Counted from the stretch's first letter, positions 54,128 to 62,776 are shown. The stretch: 64,000 nucleotides of DNA from Flavobacterium circumlabens (GCF_004345565.1 NZ_SLWA01000002.1:744001-808000), one strand, 5' to 3'. The notes: generated by a model not told the origin, from the letters alone. A program made the numbers and translations.

Positions 54128-54361
54128 TTAGTTACAGCCGCAGCCACCGCCGCTTTTTCCTGAGTTAGCTCCGGAAGCTCCTTCGCGGTAGGATTGAAAA
54201 CTGAGTTCCGTTTTTTCTATTTTCCTGTTGGAAAGCACCATTTCAGAATCGTTGATTTTTCCTTTCTGGTATTCCTTTACCGAAGTGCAGGAGGTAAGCA
54301 GAAGGACTGTAAAAGCAGCGGTACAGAACAATGCAGGGATTTTTTGCTTTGGCTTTTTCAT
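54128..54361 (-). CDS. DUF4266 lipoprotein with Gly-Cys tail
   Basis: A 77-residue lipoprotein (lipobox LLTSCTSVK, Cys25). The middle matches DUF4266: VKEYQKGKINDSEMVLSNRK followed by a short helix, and the end is SGANSGKSGGGCGCN. The Cys-Gly-Cys tail is typical of the family and might bind metal or be modified. Its ATG overlaps the ApbE stop by four bases. Confidence 0.88.
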   Translation of the reverse strand: MKKPKQKIPALFCTAAFTVLLLTSCTSVKEYQKGKINDSEMVLSNRKIEKTELSFQSYREGASGANSGKSGGGCGCN

Positions 54362-55308
54362 TTTAAACGGATGTTTTTGGATGTGTAAATTTTATTATTG
54401 TCGTCAATTATAATGCAGTATAAATCGGGTATCTGATCTATTAAATACAAACCTGCCCTGATTCCCATAACCGCAATTGGAGTGGCCATTGCATCTGCAA
54501 ATTCTGCATTGGAAGCGATAATGGTAACACTTTTTATTCCGGTTATTGGCAATCCTGTTTTGGGGTCAATGGTATGTGAATATTTTTTGCCATTAATGGT
54601 GACAAACTTTTCATAATTTCCGGATGTTGCCACGGCCTTATTAGAGATTTCCATATAAGAGAAAGCTGCATTGGGCGAGTCCGGATCTGCTACACCAATG
54701 GTCCATTTTTTACCGTTTGGCTGTAAACCCCAGGCGCACAGATCTCCGCTGGCATTGATTATACCACTCTGAATATTATTTTTGATTAAGATTCGTTTCG
54801 CCATTTCAGCGGCATATCCTTTTCCGATACCGCCAAAACCAATCCGCATGCCTTTTTCTTTTAAAAATACCGTTGTGTTTTCTTTATTAAGGATAATATT
54901 TCGATAATCAATAAGATGTACCATTTTTAAAGCCGTTTCAGCATCAGGCAGTTGGGTCATGGATTTGTCAAAATTCCAAAGACTTTTGTCGATACTTCCG
55001 TACGAAATATCAAAAGCGCCCTGTGTAATTCCCGAAATGCCTATAGCTCTTTCAATGAGATTAAAAACCTCAGGATCTACTTTTACAGGTTCAATACCCG
55101 CATTTTCATTGATCAGGTTGGTCTGGCTGTCCTCTTTATAGGTAGTCAGCAGTTTTTCAATTCTTCTGATTTCTTCAATCGCAAGCTCAATATTTTTATT
55201 TGCGATTTCCTCATTTTCCGCTACAACTGTAATAGTAAAGTTGTTCCCCATGAGTTTGAGGGATTGCGAATATTTTTGATTTTTCAGTATGTTACTTTTT
55301 GCTGTCAC
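54358..55308 (-). CDS. apbE: FAD:protein FMN transferase, ApbE-like
   Basis: A 316-residue flavin transferase that attaches FMN to Thr or Ser of target proteins. The core is LMGNNFTITVVAENEE, DISYGSIDKSLWNFDK, RIGFGGIGKGYAAEMAKRIL, GIINASGDLCAWG and the metal site THIDPKTGLPITG-like SHTIDPKTGLPI, SVTIIASNAEFADAMATPIAVMG. The start is a GTG at 55308, overlapping the thioredoxin gene end by 17 bases. It has no signal peptide or lipobox, unlike typical periplasmic ApbE. The substrate protein is not visible in this operon; DUF4266 or DUF3570 are candidates. Confidence 0.9.
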   Translation of the reverse strand: MTAKSNILKNQKYSQSLKLMGNNFTITVVAENEEIANKNIELAIEEIRRIEKLLTTYKEDSQTNLINENAGIEPVKVDPEVFNLIERAIGISGITQGAFDISYGSIDKSLWNFDKSMTQLPDAETALKMVHLIDYRNIILNKENTTVFLKEKGMRIGFGGIGKGYAAEMAKRILIKNNIQSGIINASGDLCAWGLQPNGKKWTIGVADPDSPNAAFSYMEISNKAVATSGNYEKFVTINGKKYSHTIDPKTGLPITGIKSVTIIASNAEFADAMATPIAVMGIRAGLYLIDQIPDLYCIIIDDNNKIYTSKNIRLK

Positions 55309-55726
55309 AAATCGCTTTTATTTCGGCAGTCCACTCATCCGGAGTAGTTTCCGGTTTTCCATGCCAGGTTTTAAGAACTTTTCCATCGGCATCAAGAAGC
55401 AGGGTAAGAGGGAAGCTTCCTTCTTTATTGTAAATTTCTGCTAAGTCCTCATTACGTTTAACCTGTTCAGCGGTGCCGATATTTTTCTTTTTTCTTGGAA
55501 AATCAGCATTTACAAGCAACAAATTTTTATTAGCCATTTCTGTAAAAACGGGACTTTCAAGATAGTCCCTTCGAAGTACGATACAGGGACCGCACCAGTC
55601 CGATCCGGAGAAGTTCAGCAATATTAATTCGTGCTTTTCTTTCGCGATTTTTTTGGCATTGTTAAAATCAGGTTCCCAGTTTATCGGGAGCACTGTTACT
55701 AATAAAAACAAGGTAATTAATTTCAT
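55292..55726 (-). CDS. Periplasmic thioredoxin-like protein
   Basis: A 144-residue thioredoxin-fold protein with an N-terminal signal segment (LITLFLLVTVLP). The active site is W-C-G-P-C (Cys45, Cys48), with cis-Pro in GSFPLTLLLD. It probably reduces or transfers disulfides in the periplasm. It is the first gene of the operon thioredoxin-ApbE-DUF4266-DUF3570. Confidence 0.9.
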   Translation of the reverse strand: MKLITLFLLVTVLPINWEPDFNNAKKIAKEKHELILLNFSGSDWCGPCIVLRRDYLESPVFTEMANKNLLLVNADFPRKKKNIGTAEQVKRNEDLAEIYNKEGSFPLTLLLDADGKVLKTWHGKPETTPDEWTAEIKAICDSKK

Positions 55727-55836
55727 TTTGCAGTTTGTTTTTAGACACTTACGAAATAACGACTTGTTACGGATCTTATTTTTTTTAATTGCTTAAGATT
55801 CGATTAATTTTTGATCTGATAAAACAGCTATTATTT

Positions 55837-56522
55837 TTAAGTGGTCTGAACCCCAAAAAGATAACCAACCAATGCAGACATTGCCATCGCAAAAGTGCCC
55901 CAGATGCAGATACGTAAAACAGCTTTCAGAGTCTGTGACCCGCCTGCTTTCGCAGCCAGTATTCCCGATAAGGCTAAAAAGAGAATCGAAAATCCGTATT
56001 GATACACCACCATTTCTTTTAAAGGAGCGAAAATAGCTACCAACAAAGGCAGTAAACCTCCAATAATAAAAGATGCTGCCGATGCAAATGCGGCCATTAA
56101 AGGATTGGCTTTTGTGATTTCATTAATCCCTAATTCATCACGGGCATGAGTGCCAAGCGCATCATGAGCTGTTAATTCGATCGCGACCTGTCTGGCTAAT
56201 GCTTTGTTTAGTCCTCTTTATATATCAGGGTTAACTCTTCAAGCTCAGATTCAGGCCTATTTTGAAGTTCTAATTTTTCGCGTTTCAGATCAGCAGTTTC
56301 CACATCGGCCTGCGAACTTACCGATACATATTCACCGGCAGCCATAGAAAGTGCCCCGGCTGCCAGTCCGGCAACTGCTGCAAGTAAAATAGGTTCTCTG
56401 GTTACGCTTGTTGCTGCCACTCCAATCGCTAAACTGGTTGTCGATAAAATTCCGTCATTGGCCCCCAGTACAGCTGCCCTAAGCCAGCCACTTCTATTGA
56501 TGTAATGATTTTCAATTTCCAT
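55837..56522 (-). pseudogene. VIT1/CCC1-type iron/manganese transporter, frameshifted
   Basis: The minus strand encodes a VIT-family protein in two frames. The first part (56522 to 56208) reads MEIENHYINRSGWLRAAVLG, then GANDGILSTTS, AAGALSMAAGEYVSVSSQ and ends ELEELTLIYKED. The second frame starts in the base text AGAGGACTAAAC, encoding RGLNKALARQVAIELTAHDALGTHARDELGI, and runs to 55837 with LLPLLVAIF and three spans. Comparison with the usual IY-x-KRGL shows a loss of about four bases at 56214-56219. Otherwise the gene is intact, so this is a recent mutation or a sequencing error. Confidence 0.85.
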
Positions 56523-56958
56523 AAGTAGTACTTTAGCAGTTACTTAAATTAGTTACAGCTTCAAAATTTGTACTAAAAGATTCTGGTAACACAAATAAGC
56601 TGTTTTCCGAATGAAGGTAATTTTCAGCAGTATCTTTGTTCTGAATTCTATTTAATTTCGAAATAAAATTAGTTTAAAATTTATAGCAGACGAAGTGAAA
56701 AACAGTAGAATGATTCTAAATGTACAGGGATAGTTTTTTAGTCTTTTTTAGCATTGTAAAAAGTAGCGGCACAATAGATTATCGCTTCTCAGGATTTGGA
56801 TTTAAATTTAGAAAATCCTGTTTTAACGACATGCTGATCGTTTGGACTGCTGATCGTTATACAAATTATAATTGACCGTAGTTTAAATTTCAGTACTGGC
56901 TTAAATTGAAATATATTAAACTAGCAAAAAAAAAGGATTACTGCAAATGCCAGCTGCT
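56523..56958. other. Intergenic region without a clear feature
   Basis: About 435 bases between the VIT gene and the PAS kinase. It has an imperfect direct repeat of ctgatcgtt near 56833-56855 but no recognised gene. Confidence 0.4.
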
Positions 56959-58467
56959 TTAGATAGGGTTGTTTGTATGTTTTAAAGGCAATGTTACTAT
57001 AAATTCAGCCCCATTGTCTTTTTCGCCAATAGCAGTAATTGTTCCATTGTGTCTTTTTACGATTTTTCTGCAAAGAGCAAGACCGAGACCATTTCCTTCA
57101 TATTGATCTTTGGAATGCAGTCTTTCAAAAGCATTGAAAATCCTTTCATTAAAAGCCGGATCAAGTCCGATACCGTTATCTTTGATGGTGATTTTTACAA
57201 AATCAACGCCATTGATCTTTTCGTCGGAACAGCTGATAATTACTCTGGGCGGCATATCTGCTTTTGAGAATTTCAGTGCATTCTGAATCAGGTTATAAAA
57301 AAGCTGGTTGATTAAAATGGGCGCGCCTTCCATTTCAGGAAGATCACAAGTGGTTAAGATGGCACCTTTTTCTTTTATAATAAGCTCCAGGTCTGTTTTA
57401 ATATTTTCAATAATTTCATTGAGATCTATTTTTTCAAAAGGCTGGATTGTTTTGTCCAGGGTAGAATAAGCTAATATGCCTTCTATAATATTTTCCATCC
57501 TGTTTGCAGACTGGTCAATTTTATGAATATACTTTCTTGAACTTTTGTAAAACCCGGCTTTCTTTTCATTATTTAAAAGGGTATTGAAAATTTTAATTTT
57601 CCGAACAGGTTCCCTTAAATCATGGCTTACAATACCTGCAAAATGAAGAAGATCATTATTGGAACGTTGTAGTTCTTCGGTATGATTGTCAACCTTTCTT
57701 TTTAACTCTTCTTCAAATGCTCTCTGCTTCTGAATATCCTGAATGATGCCTATAATAGTTTTTGGAGTACCATTTTCATCCTTTATAATTTTACCATTAA
57801 TTTTTGTCCATTTTACAGATTGGTCCTCGTTGAGGATTCTGCTTTCATAGCTTATTTTTCCTGTAATCAGGGCTTCTTCATGCGCTTTTTCGCGCACAGC
57901 CAGATCATCCGGATGCAGTTTGGCAATCAGTTCTTCGTTGGTTATCTCCCCGTCAACAGACCAAATGGAGTTGAAATTTCCGGAGGTTTTAATTTGTTTT
58001 GTTGCCAGGTCTATTTCGTAGGTTCCCATACCGGAGGCATCTATTGCCATAGTAAGTTTTTCATTTGAACTTTGCAGCTGCTCTTTGGCCTGATGCAAAT
58101 CCGTGACATCAGCTCCTGTATTAAGTATACCGTATACATTTCCCTTTTCATCAAAAAGGGGAATAAAACTGTAGTTGAAATAATGATCGGTCATTACACC
58201 GTCGATAACTAAATCTACTTTTTTATCTTTGGCATGAAAAGGAATTCCGGTTTTGTATACAGTCAGTGCCTCATCAAAAATTTGCTGATCCAGAATTTCC
58301 GGAAGAACGTCAAGGTAATTTTTTCCAATTACCTGATCTCCTTTTCCCCATGTCTTAATCATGGCAGGATTTGCAATCTCGATTTTTAAATTATCTCCCA
58401 CGTATACTCCAACAGGCAGGGAAAGAGAGTCTACTATATCATTCAAAAGCCTCGGGTTTTGGTACAT
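56959..58467 (-). CDS. PAS-histidine kinase
   Basis: A 502-residue soluble kinase with two PAS domains (about 8-125 and 135-250; the second has ASGMGTYEIDLATKQIKTSGNFNSIW), a coiled coil, HisKA (AGIVSHDLREPVRKIKIFNTLL) and HATPase (IKDNGIGLDPAFNERIFNAFERLHSKDQYEGNGLGLALCRKI). It resembles phytochrome-like and flavobacterial stress kinases that phosphorylate single-domain regulators. There is no attached receiver or neighbouring regulator. Confidence 0.95.
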   Translation of the reverse strand: MYQNPRLLNDIVDSLSLPVGVYVGDNLKIEIANPAMIKTWGKGDQVIGKNYLDVLPEILDQQIFDEALTVYKTGIPFHAKDKKVDLVIDGVMTDHYFNYSFIPLFDEKGNVYGILNTGADVTDLHQAKEQLQSSNEKLTMAIDASGMGTYEIDLATKQIKTSGNFNSIWSVDGEITNEELIAKLHPDDLAVREKAHEEALITGKISYESRILNEDQSVKWTKINGKIIKDENGTPKTIIGIIQDIQKQRAFEEELKRKVDNHTEELQRSNNDLLHFAGIVSHDLREPVRKIKIFNTLLNNEKKAGFYKSSRKYIHKIDQSANRMENIIEGILAYSTLDKTIQPFEKIDLNEIIENIKTDLELIIKEKGAILTTCDLPEMEGAPILINQLFYNLIQNALKFSKADMPPRVIISCSDEKINGVDFVKITIKDNGIGLDPAFNERIFNAFERLHSKDQYEGNGLGLALCRKIVKRHNGTITAIGEKDNGAEFIVTLPLKHTNNPI

Positions 58468-58866
58468 AGTGATTTTTTGTTTTTATCAGCGAATCTAATT
58501 AATTCTTTTTTGTAATTCTTTACATTACTTTAGTTAACTGTTTCACAATTTCAACTAAAGTATAATTGCCAGTGCTTTTTGTTTGTCTTTCTATTTTTAG
58601 TATTGAAAGCAGACCATTGAAATGAATACTCACAACAATCTTATAAAGTATAGCAACAGCTAATTTAAATAAAAAAGATTTTTATTTTGTTTAACTTTAT
58701 GTAAAAATGTTTAAACATTCATTACCTTTAACATTTAAGGTACTCATAAGCTAAAATTGAATCAGATTGTAGTAAAAATTAGTAATGAATATCTGGTATT
58801 CATTGTGGTGGCAAGAATACCTCACTTACATCAGTCTGACCTATCATCAACTCAAATAGATAAAAA
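58468..58866. other. Divergent intergenic region
   Basis: About 400 bases between divergent kinase and SDR genes. It must hold promoters for both. A TGTAA with TAGATTCG at offset 27 lies before the kinase, but it is too weak to call. Confidence 0.4.
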
Positions 58867-59550
58867 ATGAATAAAATTGTAATTATCGGTGGAAGCAAAG
58901 GAATCGGCAGTGCTGTCTTACTGCAGCAGCTGGAGCATCATTTTGTTTATAATATCAGCAGGACAGTACCGGATATCGAGCATCCTAATCTCGTTCATTT
59001 TCAGGCTGATGTGCTTCAGGATGCACTGCCTGAAATTGAAAATATCGATACGCTCATCTATTGTCCGGGTTCTATTACTCTAAAACCGATTTTAAGTTTG
59101 AGCATTGACGATTTCAGGAATGATTTTGAGATCAATGTGATTGGCGCGGTAAAAGCCATTCAGCACTATCTGCCTGCCTTAAAAAAATCAGAAAATCCGT
59201 CAATTGTTTTATTCAGTACAGTTGCCGCAAAACTGGGAATGCCTTTTCATGCCAGTATTGCTGTGGCAAAGGCGGGGGTAGAGGGACTGGTAAAATCACT
59301 TGGTGCAGAATTAGCTCCGGTAGTGCGCATCAATGCCATTGCACCGACTATTACGGAAACTTCGTTGTCGGCTTCTATTTTACGAAATGACCGTATGAAA
59401 GAAAATATGATCGAGCGCCATCCGATGAAAAACTATTTGAAACCGCAGGAAGTGGCTCAAATGGTAAATTACCTGATTTCAAAAGATGCCGGATCAATAT
59501 CAGGCCAGGTTTTTCAAATGGATTATGGATTAGTTACCTTTAGACTTTAA
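58867..59550 (+). CDS. SDR family protein lacking the catalytic tyrosine
   Basis: A 227-residue short-chain dehydrogenase fold. The cofactor loop is GGSKGIGS, followed by NISRTVPD and a catalytic Ser in VLFSTVAAK. The usual YxxxK reads I-A-V-A-K (SIAVAKAGVEG), so the catalytic Tyr is replaced. It may bind NAD(P) without classical oxidoreductase action. It lies 11 bases before the next SDR gene, forming a two-gene unit. Confidence 0.88.
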   Translation: MNKIVIIGGSKGIGSAVLLQQLEHHFVYNISRTVPDIEHPNLVHFQADVLQDALPEIENIDTLIYCPGSITLKPILSLSIDDFRNDFEINVIGAVKAIQHYLPALKKSENPSIVLFSTVAAKLGMPFHASIAVAKAGVEGLVKSLGAELAPVVRINAIAPTITETSLSASILRNDRMKENMIERHPMKNYLKPQEVAQMVNYLISKDAGSISGQVFQMDYGLVTFRL

Positions 59551-59561
59551 CAACAAGCAAT

Positions 59562-60980
59562 ATGAAAATTCTTTTAACAGGCGCAACAGGTTACATCGGC
59601 AAGAGACTTTTACCTTTGTTACTGGATAAAGGGCACGAAGTAATTTGCTGCGTAAGAGATAAAAACAGGTTTTATTATCCGGAAGAATTTTCAAAAAATG
59701 TAAAAGTCATTGAAGTTGATTTTCTGGATCCGCAAAGTCTGGAAAACATTCCCGATGATATTGATGCGGCCTATTATTTAATTCATTCCATGTCGGGTTC
59801 CGCTGCCAATTACGATGAACTCGAAAGTATTTCCGCCAATTATTTTATTGAAAAATTAAATAAAACTACGGCTAAGCAGATTATTTACCTCAGCGGAATT
59901 GTTAACGATAAATCGTTGTCTAAACATTTATCTTCAAGAAAAGCTGTCGAGCAAATTTTACAAACGGGAATAATGGCCAGCACGACCCTCAGAGCCGGAA
60001 TTATTGTGGGCTCGGGAAGCGCATCATTTGAAATTATACGCGATTTGGTAAATAAGCTCCCGGTTATGATTACGCCAAAATGGCTCAATACCAAATGTCA
60101 GCCGATTGCTATTACTGATGTTTTGGAATTCTTACTCCGATCGCTGCTAAATCCTGCAACCTATGATCAGAGTTTTGATGTTGGAGGTCCGGACATCCTA
60201 ACCTATAAAGAAATGTTACTGGAGTTTGCAAAGGCAAAAAAACTTAAAAGATACATCTATACGGTACCGGTGATGACTCCGAAATTATCCTCTTACTGGC
60301 TCTATTTTGTAACCTCAACCTCCTTTAAACTTGCGTCGGCTCTGGTAAGCAGTATGAAAGTGGAAGTAATATGCAGTGACAAACGAATCAATGACTTGCT
60401 GGGAATAAAACCTATGACTTACAAGCAGGCACTTGAAAGAGCTTTGATAAAAATTAATGAAGATGCGATAATTTCAAGTTGGAAAGATTCCATGGTAAGC
60501 GGACAATTTAAAGGAAATGTCTCCAGCTATCTTAAAGTTCCCAAAAAGGACTGTTTTATTGATCGAAGAAAAAGGGAAATCATAGACAGGGATTATACCA
60601 TTTCGAAGATCTGGTCTATTGGCGGAGAAACAGGATGGTACTATGCCGACTGGCTCTGGGATCTGCGTGGCTTTATTGATAAGATTTTCGGAGGTGTCGG
60701 CGCCAGAAGGGGAAGAACGCATAAAAATGAAATACATGCCGGTGATGCACTCGATTTTTGGCGGGTCGTATACGCCAATAAAAAGGAAGGAAAACTGACC
60801 CTGTATGCCGAAATGAGACTGCCCGGTGAAGCATGGCTTGAATTTAAAATTATCAATTCAACCTTATATCAGGCCGCTACCTTTAAACCGAGAGGCATAA
60901 TGGGCAAGTTGTACTGGTACTCGGTACTTCCGTTTCATGGCTTTATTTTTAATGGAATGATAAAAAAGCTGATTCAATAA
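59562..60980 (+). CDS. SDR-type protein with DUF2867 C-terminal domain
   Basis: A 472-residue protein in two parts. Residues 1-290 form an atypical SDR (NmrA/YbjT-like) with GATGYIGKRLLPLLLDKGHEV and SMSGSAANYDELE. The rest is DUF2867: WSIGGETGWYYADWLWDLRGFIDKIFGGVGARRGRTHKNEI, then DALDFWRVVYANKK and LPGEAWLEFKI. Such genes are frequent near photolyase operons in Bacteroidetes, as is the short SDR beside it, so they may belong to the light response; this is inferred. Confidence 0.9.
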   Translation: MKILLTGATGYIGKRLLPLLLDKGHEVICCVRDKNRFYYPEEFSKNVKVIEVDFLDPQSLENIPDDIDAAYYLIHSMSGSAANYDELESISANYFIEKLNKTTAKQIIYLSGIVNDKSLSKHLSSRKAVEQILQTGIMASTTLRAGIIVGSGSASFEIIRDLVNKLPVMITPKWLNTKCQPIAITDVLEFLLRSLLNPATYDQSFDVGGPDILTYKEMLLEFAKAKKLKRYIYTVPVMTPKLSSYWLYFVTSTSFKLASALVSSMKVEVICSDKRINDLLGIKPMTYKQALERALIKINEDAIISSWKDSMVSGQFKGNVSSYLKVPKKDCFIDRRKREIIDRDYTISKIWSIGGETGWYYADWLWDLRGFIDKIFGGVGARRGRTHKNEIHAGDALDFWRVVYANKKEGKLTLYAEMRLPGEAWLEFKIINSTLYQAATFKPRGIMGKLYWYSVLPFHGFIFNGMIKKLIQ

Positions 60981-61206
60981 CTTCCGGATTACATTATGCT
61001 GTGCTGTTTAAAACAGCTCAATTTCCAGATCGGAACGAAAAATTAGAGATTAAATGGGAAATCCCGCCAATACTTTACGTATAACTTTGTTGTTGATTTG
61101 ATTGTTAATAAATAGTTCCTGAGAGTGTGTTAAAGTGATTTTTTCAACTTATAAATTATCTAATTTTATAAAGTAAGGAATGAAGATTAATTTTAAATAA
61201 TTAAAA

Positions 61207-61455
61207 ATGGAAAAAGCGATAAAACTACAGGTTCGTAAGGAGTTAAACAGTCAACAGCAATTCGATATTATTAAATTAAAAGGGAGCTTAATTTCCAATG
61301 GGTACACGGAGATCATTCATATTGACGATCAGGATGAAGAATTTCATATCAATTATTTTGAGACAGCGCCTGAAAATACAAATGAAGTTCAGGATTTTAT
61401 CAAAGCATTTATCCATAAGGCCGAACTTACAGATACGGTAAGTATTTTTAAATAA
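61207..61455 (+). CDS. Small protein of unknown function
   Basis: An 82-residue charged protein, MEKAIKLQVRKELNSQQQFD then IIKLKGSLISNGYTEIIHIDDQDEEFHINYFE. It looks like a small alpha/beta fold. No family was recognised. The A-rich leader fits Bacteroidetes translation. It stands alone. Confidence 0.6.
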   Translation: MEKAIKLQVRKELNSQQQFDIIKLKGSLISNGYTEIIHIDDQDEEFHINYFETAPENTNEVQDFIKAFIHKAELTDTVSIFK

Positions 61456-61618
61456 GAATAGTGAACCCCTTACCACCAGTAATTTTTGCTGCTGAAATGA
61501 TTTCCTGCCCAACAAAACGAAGCTGCCGGATAGGGAAATTGTATAGTATTGATCCTCTTAAAACTATTGCTTCAATAACGGGCAGAATTCAAAAGCAATT
61601 TTTTTACTAATGCAAAAA

Positions 61619-61641
61619 AGCCGATGCGTTTCTCATCGACT
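61619..61641 (-). terminator. Terminator of the 88-residue acidic gene
   Basis: agccgatg pairs with catcgact (with one G-T pair), followed on the minus strand by six T. It lies 25 bases past the stop. Confidence 0.7.
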
Positions 61642-61665
61642 TCATAAACATATCTGCATTCGGTT

Positions 61666-61932
61666 TTACCTGATCATTAGAAAAGTTCCGGGATCTTCTT
61701 CATTCTCATCATCCATTTCTTCCCAGTCATTTTCATCATACTCTGATTCCAGATCATCCTCAAGGTCTTCTTCCAGCTCTCCAGGTTCTAAGTTGTAGTG
61801 GTTGCTGGCGGTCAGGGGAGGAACAAAACCGCTCTCGAGATAATCATCATAATTCAATAACAGTTGTTCTTCATAGGATGTCATATCACTTGCAGAATCC
61901 TCGTACGTATAAATGTAATTTTGGGATTTCAT
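61666..61932 (-). CDS. Acidic disordered protein (88 residues)
   Basis: A protein with an N-terminal SQNYIYTYEDSASDMTSYEEQ and an acidic C-terminal half rich in Glu and Asp. The C-terminal phrase DLEDDLESEYDENDWEEMDD then DPGTF recurs in the protein at 62158 (DLDDDLVEDYDENDREPDPETF), so the two share a motif of about 25 residues. It has a stress-type promoter. It is probably a small stress protein of unknown action. Confidence 0.65.
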   Translation of the reverse strand: MKSQNYIYTYEDSASDMTSYEEQLLLNYDDYLESGFVPPLTASNHYNLEPGELEEDLEDDLESEYDENDWEEMDDENEEDPGTFLMIR

Positions 61933-61958
61933 ATAAATCAGTTTAAATTAATAGCTTA

Positions 61959-62087
61959 TCATTCACCTAATTTGGTCCATTTAGATTGTTTTAAAGGTAC
62001 CGTTTCTGTTACAGCAGATTTTATATAATTTTTAGGAAGGATTGCTAAATTTTCATCTGCTTTACAATCTTTAAAATAGTTTTCCAA
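61959..62087 (-). pseudogene. Possible gene fragment with TTG start
   Basis: A 42-codon frame, MENYFKDCKADENLAILPKN then YIKSAVTETVPLKQSKWTKLGE, looks protein-like but has no ATG and is cut upstream. The stress-type promoter of the 61666 gene lies inside it. It may be a decayed gene. Confidence 0.25.
61992..62025 (-). promoter_or_regulatory. Stress-type promoter of the 88-residue acidic gene
   Basis: TATAA (62025-62021) is 26 bases before TACCTTTA (61999-61992) on the minus strand. Confidence 0.58.
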
Positions 62088-62108
62088 TTCATTTCTAATC
62101 CTAAAATT

Positions 62109-62138
62109 AAACCTCCGTAACGGTTATTACAGAGGTTT
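62109..62138 (-). terminator. Hairpin past the 118-residue acidic gene
   Basis: aaacctc / gaggttt with an inner gtaa / ttac pair, 20 bases past the stop at 62158. The stronger T-run is on the plus strand. Confidence 0.5.
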
Positions 62139-62157
62139 TTTTCTGTTTTGAAGCTTT

Positions 62158-62514
62158 TTAATCTATTTTCAGACTGTCATCACTAAAAGTTTCAGGATCA
62201 GGCTCACGGTCATTTTCATCATAATCTTCTACAAGATCATCGTCGAGATCATTGGCATCAGTTTCCTCTTCTTCCAGCTCGCTGTCATCAAAATCCTCTT
62301 CGGTATTTTCCTCATCATCTCTTTCCAGTGCGTTAGAGAATTCATTATCAAGATAATCACCGCCTTGGGCATCCTGATTAGAATCTAAAAATTGCTCCTC
62401 CTGTGTATCTTCGTCACCAAGTTTCTCCTGTTCGTATTGCTCGGTATAACTTTGATTGTCTTCGGTAGAATTATGTTCGTCCGGATCATAATTTCTGTTG
62501 TTATCTGTAATCAT
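62158..62514 (-). CDS. Acidic disordered protein (118 residues)
   Basis: Started at the ATG at 62514 (MITDNNRNYDPDEHN), because the longer frame upstream overlaps another gene. About 45 residues are acidic, with EDTQEEQFLDSNQDAQGGDYLDNEF and the shared end DLDDDLVEDYDENDREPDPETF. No fold is visible. It lies 28 bases after the 62543 gene stop and is probably co-transcribed with it. Confidence 0.65.
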   Translation of the reverse strand: MITDNNRNYDPDEHNSTEDNQSYTEQYEQEKLGDEDTQEEQFLDSNQDAQGGDYLDNEFSNALERDDEENTEEDFDDSELEEEETDANDLDDDLVEDYDENDREPDPETFSDDSLKID

Positions 62515-62542
62515 CGTATTTGTATTTAAGTGATAAGAAATC

Positions 62543-62776
62543 TTAACTGTTGGTTGCGGCACTTCCGGTGCTTCCGGCGCCGCCTGAATTGTTATTTCCT
62601 TCTTCTTTTTCTTCTTCATAACGATCCGGATCTGTGCCGTCCTCGTCACTTCCATCTTCCCAGTCACCAGTGTTAACATGTTCATTCTGATTTTTATCGT
62701 CTGCCATAGTGTTCAGCTGAGCATGATACGGGCATTTTTGAAGATCTTCGCTATTATAATTATTTACATTTTCCAT
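62543..62776 (-). CDS. Small acidic protein with CPYH motif
   Basis: A 77-residue protein, MENVNNYNSEDLQKCPYHAQ then LNTMADDKNQNEHVNTGDWE and a Gly/Ser/Ala/Asn tail (NNNSGGAGSTGSAATNS). One Cys-Pro-Tyr-His may bind a metal or haem, but this is speculative. It begins the unit with the 118-residue acidic protein. TGTAA and TAATTTTA lie upstream at offset 29, so it is not a clear member of the stress-type promoter set. Confidence 0.6.
   Translation of the reverse strand: MENVNNYNSEDLQKCPYHAQLNTMADDKNQNEHVNTGDWEDGSDEDGTDPDRYEEEKEEGNNNSGGAGSTGSAATNS

Noticed and set aside
61610..61798. Serine-rich plus-strand frame
   Set aside because: It is the complement of an Asp/Glu-rich gene; Ser runs arise from reversed Asp/Glu codons.
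62515..62685. Longer start for the 118-residue acidic protein
   Set aside because: The added residues lie inside the 62543 gene and look like a shadow frame (KKKKKK run); the ATG at 62514 is better.
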